Assembly: GCA_022747635.1 (NCBI GenBank)
Contig: JAKTNV010000024.1
Location: 2,914,001 to 2,978,000, forward strand
Direction of reading: 5' to 3'
Length of the DNA stretch: 64,000 bases
Source of the DNA: Hetaerina americana
Lineage: Eukaryota; Arthropoda; Insecta; Odonata; Calopterygidae
The notes below the pieces were generated by a model that did not search any database, was not told the DNA's origin, and saw only the letters and a list, made by a program, of their open reading frames with translations. Each line of letters opens with the position of its first letter. The stretch's first letter is position 1. Positions 1-11,900 of this stretch are shown here, piece by piece. The position numbers were made by a program, and so were the translations under genes.

Positions 1-1200
1 TTTCGCGTCATCGTTAAACTCATTTATTCTGAACCTTTATAAAATTCTAAGTCTCGCTTGTTCTCTTCGTATTTCAAGTGGCTCCCAGCCTAAATCCCCT
101 AAGAGACCTGTCACACTTGTGTTCTTATCACGACAATTCTTAACGAATCTGGCGGATTTTCTCTGGATTTGATCTAATTCTTTTTGCCAAATTTTTTCCC
201 AAGGATCCCAAGTACTTGCGACGAATTCCAAATGAGGCCTAACTAGAGAAAAAGAACACCTCTCTTTAAATTTTTCATTACATTTCCCAACCACCCGTTT
301 AATGAAGCCGAGTTTTTTTAAAGCGGATCCACATATTGTCCTGATTTGTGCTCTCCATGAAAGGCGTGGTGTTTGAACTCCCCCCAAATATTTAACTTAA
401 TTGGCCGTAGTCAGTACTGAACCCTCTATTTCGCAGTTTATGTCCTGTTCGCCACTTCCTTTGCTCCAAAATTCCAAAACTGCGCAGTTGTCTATATTAA
501 GCATTAATTCCCATTTCTTGCACCAATCCGAGATTGTGTCTAAGTCTCTAGAGAGTAGCTCGTGATCTAGTAGACTCCTTATTTCCCTGTATACCACCGT
601 GTCGTTAGAAAATAACCTGAGATTGCAACTAACGTGTGTGCTTAAGTCATTAATGTATATTAAAGAAAGAAGAGGCCCTATTACACTTACCTGGGGGACG
701 CCTGAAGCTACATCTCTATCCGTTGAGCACAACCCATCGATGACTACTATTTGTTTGTGATTTGACAACAAGTCTCTAATCCAATTAATATTTTTCTCAT
801 TGATACCATGCCATAGCATTTAAGTTTGTGTAACCATTTATTGAGTAGGACTTAATCGAAGGCTTTTTTGAAATCCAGGAATACTTCATCAACTTGTGTG
901 TTGCTTTCTTCCGATCTAAGTATATCGTGAATGAAAAGAACTAATTGTGTTTCGCAAGATCTGCTCTTCCTAAATCCGTGCTGGTTGTGGCTTAGTATTT
1001 TCCTACTATCAATAAATCGCATTATGTTTGTGACAATAATCTGTTTTAATATTTTACAAGAGATCGATGTTAAGGAAATGGGTCGGTAATTGGTTGCTTA
1101 ATCCCTATCGCCGCCTTTATCGATGGTTATATAATGGTGAGTTATAGTATAATGAAACCCAATGGTTTCTCAAGCTTAGAATCCCAACCGTGGTGGATAT
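1..1200 (-). mobile_element. L2/CR1-like LINE, decayed reverse transcriptase, 3' end beyond the window
   Basis: Read on the minus strand, this is a LINE reverse transcriptase in order from about 1130 down to 37. First comes the fingers motif NYRPISLTS (near 1090), then HNQHGFRKSRSCETQ (near 970), then the motif A region FLDFKKAFD (near 870) followed directly by a stop. Next is GVPQ..VIGPLL (near 690) and motif C as LFSNDTVVY (near 610), where the usual F-A-D-D has become F-S-N-D. The C-terminal segment with RPHLEF and LGDLGWEPL lies at 387-37. Stops and shifts break it, and one catalytic Asp is lost, so it is dead. Upstream of about 1200 the endonuclease is not recognisable. The same family recurs on the + strand near 28.8 and 46-48.7 kb. 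Clade assignment (L2/CR1-like rather than Jockey) is from motif style only. Confidence 0.85.
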
Positions 1201-1249
1201 TTCAGCAATATTAGATAATTCTTTGTGTACTGTGTTAAGGGTACTTCAA

Positions 1250-1300
1250 TAAAAAAGTCATTTTCGTCGGATGGGACGTTGAACTTAGGACTTCTTTAAA
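1250..1300 (+). repeat. Fragment of the (CTA)n-tailed SINE family
   Basis: Bases 1265-1280 read cgtcggatgggacgtt, identical to 47791-47806 inside the intact SINE at 47643-47950. A weaker match follows (gaacttagga against aagctgcgga). It looks like a truncated internal piece of that SINE without the tRNA-like head. Only about 45 bases support it. Confidence 0.45.
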
Positions 1301-4300
1301 ACATTCTTTTGGATGACGGCGTTTATTAAAATCAAAGTTTTAGAACCAGAGGGCCACCAAGGTATAAAAATGAATTTCCTCAGTGAACATGATTCAGCAA
1401 TAGCATAAATGATATATTTTTCAATGTAGTATACTAAACTAGGAATAACAATTTATAGGAAAACCTGGATTGAAATATACCCGTAAAGTATCTCGGGAAT
1501 CGGGCGAACTAAACAATAATGGAGTCAAATAAATTAACCGTGTGCCACCTTTACATTGCTCACTAGGCTTACAACGTAACATAAAGTTACAATTTTGCAC
1601 AGGACATTGTGAGGAAAATTAATGATTACTGTTTACATCTTCTTTCCCGTATTCCCTGTCAGAAAAACTAGTACTTAATTTGTAAAGAGAGAGCTTGAAG
1701 AATATGGTTACCTTTTTAAAGCATAGAGATAGAAAAACTCTACTTTAATTTTTCAACTAAATAATTTCAAAATGATTAAATATTAATACAGAAATATTAT
1801 GATATAAAATATTTTAATATAAAATAAATAATTTCATGGCAATCATCCTTTTTTCCCATTTCTTGCACCTCAGGGACTTCTCAAAAAATCGACTGAGTTC
1901 AATGTGATTATCACCATTAAGTGGAACAGTTTCATCCAACTAGCCCTTTAAACGCTCATATCTCAATGATGTTGTACTGGTCAAAGCGTTGCTGCCAAGG
2001 CTAATACTTCACTACAATTAACATATAAACCACATGTGCCTTAACAGTGAGAGTGAGTTATTTTAAAAGAACACTTTTAGAAGGATTCCATAAACCTTTT
2101 GCGAATTTGCTGAGTGTACAAAATTTAGCGACAAACGCAAATCTCTTCCCAATAATATAAAAACTGTGGTCTAATAGTTTTAAGAATATTAAGTTTTTTG
2201 TAAGAGTGGAGTGGAAAAAACTAATAAGTTCTGATAATTTCTAAGCTTGCTCATTACCTTTCCACTCCCGTATGTCGTAGTTCTTCTGCTAGAGTACCAG
2301 GTTAACGTCATGCAACAACCCCGGGCAGCGGTCAGGACGCCAGTATGCAGCGGGCAAAATTTGATTAGAGTGGACGGGAAGTTGAGTGTTGAGAAACAAT
2401 TTATGCGTGAGGCATTTAACTTACATACCTCTCCCTTCTGGATTACACAACCGTAAAGAATAATTTAACTCACCTTCTATCCCTCTCCATGGTTACATCC
2501 CGCCTCACCAGTCTTCCCCTCCTTTCGGTTACCTTCTCGCTCCCCTCCATGGACCGTCGCGTCACGACCACCCTTGGGGTCAAATAACAATTGTTACATT
2601 ATAGTGGTCCGTAGATAAAGCGAAAATTACTCTGTATTCCCTTTGCGCTGAATATTATTTCCTAATGAACAGCCTCCATCTCTCAGAATAATCAACTGAA
2701 CCCAGGAAAAGAGCCAAGATTTCCATAGCGACGGGAAAGAAAGTTTTGGAGGATTGACTCCAATTTGTGCATCTAATTTCCAAATTTAAACCAGAGGTTG
2801 ATTCTCATTTTTAATTTTTCAAACATCTTCAATTTTTTTTATACAATTCAAGTAAAATACCGATTTCAACCCGATGGTGAAGAATTTATCATAGCTTAAG
2901 GATGACAGAGAAAGTGCTGGACAGAGTGAGGTCTTCAGTGAAGGGTTAATAAAACTTTAGTAAGATTTGAAACGCGATTGAGTCTCGAATTTTTTCTGAA
3001 AACATCATGTACCAAGTACCAAGTCATAGCATTTTATTGTAGAAAAATTACGGCAATTTGTAAAAAAAATATTGACTTTTAGAAATGATAAAATGACAAA
3101 AACGCGCCTATTACTACGCTTAATTAATATTCTAACCGTGAATGCGATGCAGTTGATCATTTAAAAGTTTGCAAGGTACTTATACAATAACAAAATGTTA
3201 AAATATAAGTCAGTAAATTAAACTAAGCATGAAAATTAACTTTTTTGTCATTTTATGATAAAAAGTTGAGTAATGTGAGTATCGTCTTAATGGACCAGAA
3301 AATTGACTCATGGGTGGTGCATGCATATACTTATATATACTACCTTGTACTCATTGAAATATTGCCGAAATCTTCTCTTTAAATATCTAACTTTAACTAG
3401 TATACACTCTCTGAATAATACATATGAAAGAACTAAGTTATAATCTAATTCAAAATTTCTAAATACTATGCAAATTACCTAAAAAATGGCGAAAAACTTA
3501 GCTACCACAGCGTTTTTCATTTTGGTTTGCTTTACTTCAATTGCTCTAACTGCAGCAATGTCAAGATTCTCTCAAATCTTCCTCTACTCTAAAATTTTTA
3601 CTTCCATAAATTTACAAGTCTTGTATTTATCTATTATTATGAAATAATTTCCCTAGTGATTTCGTCCTACAGTTACTAAGGCTGTCCGTGTATACTCCAT
3701 GCTACAAGAATGAACCGCCCTTTTTACTTCATCAATGAGTGGCGTTCCCTGCTTCTTATCCATTTGAGAATAATCAGATGAGAAGAGAGTAAAGGGAAGA
3801 AAAGAAATGTAAGATGGGGATTGAAGAGATGCTGAAAATATAATGAAATTACCTCAAAGGAGAGTGTATTCAAACACTTTGAAGCAAGGCATTCAAAGGG
3901 CCGAGGGAGAGATGAAAGTTGAATTTAAGGGCCAACGAAGAGGGAAGAATTAAGACTCGAGAGTGAGATACAAACTCTAATAGGGAACTAATGCATGCAC
4001 ACACTCACCACAATAGTTAAAGAGAAATCACAATTGATGTTGAGCCCAAGCCGCAAAGAAAGCCATAACGATAGAAATCGACAAAGTAGCGAAATAAGTC
4101 TTAGTCCCAATTGAAAGTTGAAATTACGTACCTTACGTGCATAACCTCATTTCATTTCATCTAGATCCATTATTCTTCCACTTATCTTCCAACATTCATT
4201 TCTTATTTTTCTTAGCTCCCTTTTTACCCAGAAAATCGTCATCCGCACCATATACATCAGCAAGTAATCAACTCTAGAGTTTCCTTTTAGAAAGCTTGCT

Positions 4301-4749
4301 TTGCTTCCTGTTCTTGATATTTAGTTCCTTAAAAATATTTTCAACCTGGCATAATTCCTTGCACCGGCTTCATTTATCTTTCTCAAAATTCAACGTCTGC
4401 ATTCCTCCACACTTCTTACACTTTGTTGTGATGCTCATTATAATTATTTTCTATAATGGTTTCAATTAGTCTACCTATATATATTCTCAATCTCATCCAT
4501 TCACTACTCCCTTCACTATTTTTTGAGACATTAATTCATTTTTTCCCTCGGTTTATCAATTTTATGTTCATTATTTTTCTCTAACAGTTCACGTTTACTT
4601 TCATCGTGTATACTCTCACTCTTTCTGATACTAATAGACTAATAGTTTTGCAATACTAGAAATATAAAATGTAACAAAAAAACCAAATGTTGGCTTTGAT
4701 GAACAATTTTCTTTAATTTGCAGGGACGGTAACTACGGCCGTATAAATA
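1301..4749. other. AT-rich non-coding stretch
   Basis: I see no gene here. Reading frames are short and stop-rich on both strands. A slightly GC-richer patch at 2460-2590 contains two copies of ctccatgg but no supported exon. The rest is AT-rich unique-looking sequence. Confidence 0.6.
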
Positions 4750-5246
4750 TTATGGAAAAGATGAACCCCAGCCGCACTCTCAATGGTGGGCAAAGGATAT
4801 GGTGAGGGAATACTCAGGGTAAAAAAATAAATAAATAAATAAAAATTAACTCATTAAATTAAAAAATGATAGTGGGTTAGGACGGAACAAATGATTAAGC
4901 CAACATGCCATAGCAAAACATACTCTAGCTGAGGTGTACTAGATAGCATTGACCCTTGCCCGTCGAAAACACTCAAACACGGCTTACGAGAGATTTCTCC
5001 CTGCGCCAGCGGTCCGCCAACCACACGCAATAAAATAAATACCAATAAATGAACCACGCTAGAGTGTGTTTTGTTATCGTATGTTGGTTAAATCGTTTGT
5101 TCCGTCGTAACCCACTATCATTTTTTAATTTAATTTTATTTTATTTTATTTTTATTTATTTATTTATTCTTTTTTACCCTGAATATTCCCTTGCCATATC
5201 CTTCGCCCGTCATTAAGAGTACGGCTGGGGTTGATGTTTCCCATAA
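4750..5246. repeat. Large foldback (inverted-repeat) element, about 500 bp
   Basis: The left arm (4750 to about 4935) and right arm (about 5055 to 5246) are reverse complements over roughly 185 bases with scattered differences. Left landmarks are ttatgg at the outer end, aaccccagccg, aaaggatatgg, a (taaa)n run, gatagtgggtta and acatgcc. The right arm has the same landmarks in reverse complement: cataac/gtatgtt, taacccactatc, a (ttta)n run, ccatatcctt, cggctggggtt and ccataa. A spacer of about 115 bases lies between the arms. No transposase frame is present, so it is non-autonomous. This is consistent with a MITE or foldback transposon, but no clear target duplication was found. Confidence 0.85.
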
Positions 5247-5722
5247 ACCGTTTTCTTGCGCCAAAATTTGACTTATTTGTCGGAGGTACTTATTTATTTT
5301 GGAGAAGAAGAAACTGATAGAAGGTTGCGCATTGGTACAATCGGTGCAATCGATCCATTAGCAGTAAGTAACGTAAGGGAAAGTATGGACCGCGCTAGCC
5401 ACCGCATACTCCCCTCACCATCTTAGACTTCATAGTCACATTTAACAGCGGTATGCAATTACTTTGTCTCCATTTTCGCTTTGAGCGTTTCTCATCTCCA
5501 TGAGGCTTTAACCTTGTCCGGAGAAGTTCCCTCTCTCAAGGAAACAAAACTGCTCCAAGAATGACGTTTACGTAGGGTACTCAGGGAAGAAGACATTACA
5601 CACAAGACGCACGTCTTTGTAGCACTGTAGGCGAAAGATTTAACCCTAGTTGGGAATGTGAGCGTATGTGGTTCTATAATTGACAAACGTAGAGAGCAAT
5701 CCGTCCACTCAAGGGACTCGCT
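5247..5722. other. Non-coding stretch
   Basis: No gene or repeat was recognised. Short frames exist on both strands, but none has a recognisable motif. Confidence 0.5.
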
Positions 5723-5985
5723 TTGGGACTGTTTTTACTCGTTTCCCCTGCTCCACTTCCTTCTCCCCCTGAAACTTGCGTTCCCTCCCCCTTCCCATTC
5801 TCTCTTTATACTCGTCCCCTTCTTTCCTTTCCTTTCCCGGCCTACCATCCCCCAAACCCTCTCCTCCCCAAACATATTCTCCTTTCTTTTTTTCTTCCAC
5901 TTCCTTCGCGGAGCCCCTTTCTCCACCGCTTGTCTTTTTTTCCTCTCATTCGATTTCAAAGCACCCAGATACCATTTTCCTGTTT
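5723..5985 (+). repeat. Polypyrimidine tract (C/T-rich on + strand)
   Basis: About 260 bases are dominated by C and T on the + strand. This creates open frames in several phases on both strands at once: Pro/Ser/Phe/Leu-rich on one side and Lys/Glu/Arg/Gly-rich on the other. Such frames are a composition effect and I do not call them genes. Confidence 0.8.
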
Positions 5986-8484
5986 GATGATGTTTCATCC
6001 ATTATCGTCGCTGATCGCTGGTCTCCGCTTCCATTTTGTTGTACGTTGTTTTTCATCCGTTCTTCATCAATCTTCTGATTGTGCTCCCTTTCGCTGGTAG
6101 GGTAGATTCAAACTTTAGTACGACTCTTCTCTTATATTTCATTTGCCCTGACGTTTTTATGGTGGCATTTAATTTATTTATTCTGTTTTAGAATATCCTT
6201 GAAGCTGATATTAGGTTCTCAAATGAAGTTTCCACAGGCAGTGTTTTTTTTAATCATGTCCAGCTCAAAGAATTTCGTCTCCGGTTAAGAGATTTTTAGA
6301 CCGGAAATAATCCATTACCTTGGAAAACCTATTATTTTTTGTTCCATGTTTATTCGTTCGCATTTGGATTAAATGTTTTGAGTCAGACATCTCTCAAATT
6401 TCAAAGACATTCGAATGTGTGCTCCTATAAGACTTCAAAAATCGCCTCGTTCGACTCATGTATTTTAGTTTTCCTCAACTCGCTCCGTTGAAGTTCACTT
6501 ATTTTTCTAGACGCGCCCCATTAAAACTCATCTCGAGAGATCTATGATAGCTGCTCGTACTTTTATTGTTCAATTTATACTTGTGCATTTTCCCTGTCTT
6601 CCCGCTTCGTCTTCATAATTCATCATTCATTCGTTCTTATCCTTCGTTTCTCCCTCCCTCCCACTTCCTTGCTCTTGGAATCTCCATCCAAAGACCTCAA
6701 TTCGACAAATCGATCGTTTTGGTGGATGAAGATTCGATCCCCCAGCTGAATTTGGGCAAGGATGTCTGAGGGAGAGGGGATTCTCATGGAAAGGGACCAG
6801 AGGCAAAAATTCGAATAAAAATTAATTCATTTTCATGACCGTATTCCCTGAGAGTTATCAGAGTTTTTAATAAATTGGAAGTAAACTCGGGAAAATATTC
6901 CAAATGTAATAAATTCGCGGCATTTGTCAACCGTAACTGTACTATTCGTCATAAATGTGAGGATAATTTTAATTTGTTGAATAAACGTTTTATTTTTTGT
7001 GGAGATTCGCTGAGGAAATATGTTTGGGTTCAACCGAACACCCAGTATCCAAATTTTTAATGGGGTGTGATGGCAATTTATATTCAGTAGCCCTCGTATT
7101 TCATGAATGTAAAAACCATTCGTTGTGCAGTTGTAATAATTCATAAGTTAAAAATCTATTTTGTTGCTATTTAATATAGGTTTATGGGGTAAATGAATTT
7201 CATATCTAGCCTGCATTAGATACCACTAATAATCGAATCCCTATTCATTCAAAACATTTTTCCATATTCAATCACATCGTTCGCATTGAATAAACCAAAT
7301 CATTATAACAAGAAGTCGTAAATCAAGTTATTTTTGTAATAAAAATGTGGTTTCATTAGTGATACAATGCATATGTACATACACTTATCCATTCACGCCG
7401 TCCTCTTTCGGGTTAGCCACAATCGAGACAAAGGTGGTATTAAGTGACTTGGGAATGCATCCCCTTTCACAAATTGACTTTCTACTGACCTCCCCTTGCA
7501 TACTCCTCTGTATCATTCATACTTTATTTTACTCATGCTCTTTTGTTCCTTTGAGAATTTTCGTGAGTCTCCTCGGTCTCATTCGCTCATAACTTTCTCG
7601 GTCTATCTCTACTCTTAAAACTTAATGTTCATACCCTTTGTCTTTTTGACATTATAAATATAATCCAATATTTCGCCATGACAAAGCCATCTAAGCACAC
7701 CTCTTTCATAATTGGATATCTAAAATCAGTCCAGTCACCACATTGAGCCATAACTCATTCATTTCTCATCATAAATTTCTTTCTTTACCACAATCGCTCC
7801 CCGTACTTGCCGACTTAAGCCGCTTTCTATGCTCATAGCACTTTCCAGAGCCACATATATTTTTCGGCGAGAAAACAATATTGCTATGATACAACACAAT
7901 AAAACATAATGTCATTGTGGAGATATCAATTTAATTTCAATACATCAGTATTGTTTAGTATAATATTCATCAACATCTTTTATCACAGTATCTCATCTTT
8001 GTGCAATGACACCGACATAGGCTTACGGGTGGAGGATAGAGATGTGAAGTGAAAGAGCGAAAAATTGAAGAAATCGTTTTCGAGATTTTGGAAGATGAGG
8101 GCAGTTTTACGGTGGATGACCGAGAACGGGTTGAAAAAAGAGAGCATGCAGGAGGCGAGAGATGATGGAGGGGTGAAAGGAGTTAAGGGTTGGCAGTTCG
8201 GCCTGATACGAGACCTTATCATTGCCAAGAGATGTGCATTTGTTTCAACGAGGAAGTCGTCCACCTCCTTCCACCCCACAGGGTAATTGGTTTCCGTGGG
8301 AGATGAACAAGACCCTCAAAATAGTGTCCACTGTTTGAGGCTGCCTCTCGATTATTGATGATGGTGTTATTTTGGTGAACGCAGTTCGTTTTTTTCTTTT
8401 GATTGCAACTAATACTCTTGAGATTATGTATATAAATATATTTTTTGAAATCATAAATACAGTAATCAATTCGAAGGTCGGTTT
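5986..8484. other. AT-rich non-coding stretch
   Basis: No exon or mobile element was recognised. Frames reach about 100 codons at most and have no conserved motif or plausible splice context. Confidence 0.5.
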
Positions 8485-8712
8485 GGTAGGTAATGGTAGA
8501 GTTCACCCAGTACTAAGCCCGACGGCGTGTGAAATTCACACATCAGGGTAGGGGGGCCAGTTCCTTTCCCTGGGCCGGTTATGGTTTCCCAGGAAGACCT
8601 GGTACCCGAAAAATCACATAGCTTGGGTGGAGGTACAGATGCCCATAGTGCCTTGCCCGGGAATCGAACCCGGGCCCCTCCAGTCCAACACTCTACCCCC
8701 AATAGATTATAT
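8485..8712 (-). mobile_element. tRNA-derived SINE (minus strand)
   Basis: On the minus strand this carries a split RNA polymerase III promoter. The A box is tagagtgttgg (8695 to 8685) and the B box is a perfect GGTTCGATTCC (8670 to 8660). A T-arm-like hairpin (cccgg/ccggg) surrounds the B box. The body continues to about 8485 with a GC-rich tRNA-unrelated region. The acceptor arm does not close as in a real tRNA, so this is a SINE head rather than a tRNA gene. Its body differs from the SINE at 47643-47950, so it is a separate family. Confidence 0.7.
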
Positions 8713-8763
8713 GGGGTAGAGCGTTGTATTAGAGTATAGCGGTAGAGTAGATATAGATTTATA

Positions 8764-8916
8764 AAACATAGATACACATAGAAAGGACACTCACATATGT
8801 AGTTTTGACGTTTCGACGGCACGGCTATCATGATCAGAATTTGATGATGACGACCGTGCCTTCGAAACGTCAAAACTACAAATGTAAGTGTCCCTTCTTT
8901 GAGTTTCTATGTTTTT
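8764..8916. repeat. Inverted repeat with hammerhead-like cores (probable Penelope-type terminal repeat)
   Basis: Two arms of about 72 bases (8764-8836 and 8838-8916) are near-perfect inverted copies. Each contains gtagttttgacgtttcg next to the centre. The + strand arm reads TGATGATGACG...cttcGAAACGTC (8842-8870). The minus strand arm reads CTGATCATGA...cgtcGAAACGTC. Together they suggest an ancestral CTGATGA-stem II (GACG/CGTC)-GAAAC arrangement, which is the conserved core order of a hammerhead ribozyme. Hammerheads are known in Penelope-like terminal repeats. The inverted repeat is seen directly. The ribozyme reading is inference, and each present-day copy has a mutation in the core or stem. 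Confidence 0.75.
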
Positions 8917-11900
8917 TAAAATCTATATCAGTTTTTTTCTATATTTGTGCGTCACCGAAGAACGTTATATTTCGAAGATATGTATACGCCATTTCCTGGT
9001 TCAAAAGCAATTTTGGTGTATGAAGAATTTTTCTGGCACTGAATTTTAGTATTTCTAGATTGTGTCAAATGATGAATAAGGAATAGTCCTGTTTTATAAT
9101 ATGATATGCATACTGGGATGGAATTCTGGAGTACAGAGCAGACAAAAGCGACCCTTTATTTATAAAATGAAGTGATATTTTTCTTTTATCAACATACTTC
9201 CTTGATTTCCTCCACCATGATATTATGGGTAACAAGCATCATAGATCTAATTGGCAGCATGGAGACTCGTCAGCCAATTATGCAAAAGGCGTCAGGCGAC
9301 CATTTTTATCAACAATCTAACTTGCATTTTACTACTATTTTCACTGCAATTATAAATGATAATTACCGTGTGTAATGATGCTTTACGTTATAATGACTTC
9401 ATGTTATGGAAAAGGTGGCTACAGTATGTAATACTTAACTAATTACACTAGTTTTTGTAACTAGTAATTTATTTGCCACCGACGTTCCTTTAAATGAAGT
9501 CGGTAACTTTGTGATTCCACGCACACGAGTGTGTGTGGAATTACATTACTATTTTCATTCCTATATCAAAAGTTATTCTTAGAACGATCATGGAAAATAA
9601 ACCGTAAACCCACATAAATGAGTGATGACTTATTTATAAGTGTCTAGTACAAACACAATTTTTTCTTGGAATAACGACGAATGAAAATGAAAATAATCTT
9701 TCTTTAAGCATCAAGAAAGTCTCAAGGACGGCATTAATTTGTTTACATTCATTTGTTTCTGTTTTCCTTCCTGTATGTTTATTCGACGATGATCAAAAGT
9801 GTTGTGGTTTATAACAGGAATTATTTAACTCGGTTGAGTTAGCAAATACTACCAATTTAAGCACGATCTTCCATATGTTTCACTTCAACGGTACACTTCT
9901 TCCCAGTTTTTCTGTCAAACCTTACCGAGAACGAAGACTCCCAATGCTGTCGTTCTGTTTGCCGATTTCTGTCCAAATATTTTCATTAGAAATTTCGATT
10001 GCCATAACATCATGAGTAAGTCAAAATCGTCCGCGAAGGGGCATTTCGTGTGGTTGACTCTAAATAAAATGGCTCTCTGAGGTATTCCCGGATGAATCTG
10101 TTCGGAGGGAAAAAATAACATATTGGTGAGGAAAAAAAGTGAAGGGCACGAGAGGTTTGGGGGAAGCGGATCCATAGAGACGACGCGATCCTTTTAGATC
10201 CAAGAATTCGTAAGTTTGCGTGACGAATACCTCCGATTCCGTCTCTGAGAGTTGTCCTTTTGCGGGAATATTGATTCGAGAATTATTGATGTCCTAATTG
10301 CGGGGGTTCGGGAGGCAGCTAGGTGGGGTAAGGTCTGGATATGCGAGGGTGAGGAGACTGGCGGTGAAGGTGAACATCGATAAGAAATGAGAGGGAGAGA
10401 GAAGGGGGGTGAGAGGTTCAATGGTCGTGACGTACGTTGACCGGATGAATGCTCTAGAAGGGGAGGAAAAAATTCTTTCATCCGAATGCCGCCGCCATTC
10501 GACGAGCGCGCCACCGCTAAAGTCATGGAGTATCTAAACTAGCTCTTAACTGCCATGTAAGTTGTGTGGGGACGTAAAAGTGACAATGAATAACTAGACG
10601 TTACGTACATTCGCTGGTAAATTCCCGAGAGGTATTTTAATATGCCACAATTTCCAGTGTAATAATATATAAGCCCTTCTTAAACAACGACAAGCCGAGT
10701 AGAATTCCTTCTAAAACAAAGCAAAGGAAGCGTCTTTTTTGTTCTTGAAATTTTAAAATAAAATATTAAATCTGCTTTCGAATTGTTAAATACGATTAAA
10801 GACTACAATATATTTTATTGACAAAACCAAAGTGCCTATTATTATCATCATATTTCGGCATGATGATGAATGAAATTATTAACTGAAAAGAGTTCTCGCT
10901 CGTTACTATTCAAATGCAGGCTCTTACTTGTGATCCTTCATTCTACCAATAAGAGTCCCTAGTTGGTATCGTTTTGATGTCATTGAAGCATTCAGCCTGG
11001 CGGAAGACCGTTTATTCCTTGATAGTATAATATAGAAATTGAAAAGTAGAATCAAAATTCAATATAAAACTCCTTACATCCAAAACTAACTTTAAGCCCT
11101 TAGAGTTTAAGTATCTTAGCTAGAAGACCTCCAATCAGGATAATCTTATCACATCCAATAGTCTCAAACTTCGTTGGACATATTTTTCTGATGCTTTTCG
11201 GGTTATCACGTTCAATATTTACGAACGAGTCAAAGGTCATTGTGACGGAAGAATATTTAATCAACATAAGAGTGAGGGACGAGATTGCATATTAAATTAT
11301 AATATCAACCAGATTCAGATACACGCGTTGATGGAAATATAAAATAGCTTTTCTGGAGTTCAAGCTCTGTTTCTCTCATCTGGGTTCGTCAAATAGACGA
11401 CTCAGTATCCATTGCAGCTACTAAGGAATCCAAGCGATCAAGAAAAATATATTTTTGCATGGCTAAAACCGTATGAAATCAATTTCGATCTTATTAAAGC
11501 GATTTTTATTTTCAGTTTATGTGTAGTAAATATTTACATTAGATCAAGTGAATAGAGTACAAATTCCATGAAATCACTCAGTTGTCCTTTATGTTCAAAT
11601 AATAACGATTTTTTTAGGTCTTTTTGAGCAATAAATTCTACTTTGCTAATCAATTCAGGTTGAATACAATTGTGAGAGAAAATTTGATGTAATTTATTTA
11701 AATGGCAAATGAGGGCATCAATAAATAGTTGAAGCTAAATACATTTCAAAGTTATGGCAAAGGTTATTACTTTGATACGTATCGCTATCATACGTGAATG
11801 AAGGAAAAGCTTTGCTGTCTCGTCGAAGTGGTTATTTTTATGACAACACTTAGAAGACCTGTATTTATACATCGCCGTACAGTTGGCCACTGTACTCGTC

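Noticed and set aside
5709..6100. Overlapping frames of 60-125 codons on both strands
   Set aside because: They coincide with a polypyrimidine tract, which removes stops in all frames. Compositions are Pro/Ser/Phe or Lys/Glu/Arg-rich without motifs.
8655..8712. Possible tRNA gene on the minus strand
   Set aside because: T arm and both polymerase III boxes are present, but no acceptor stem closes and a SINE body follows directly.
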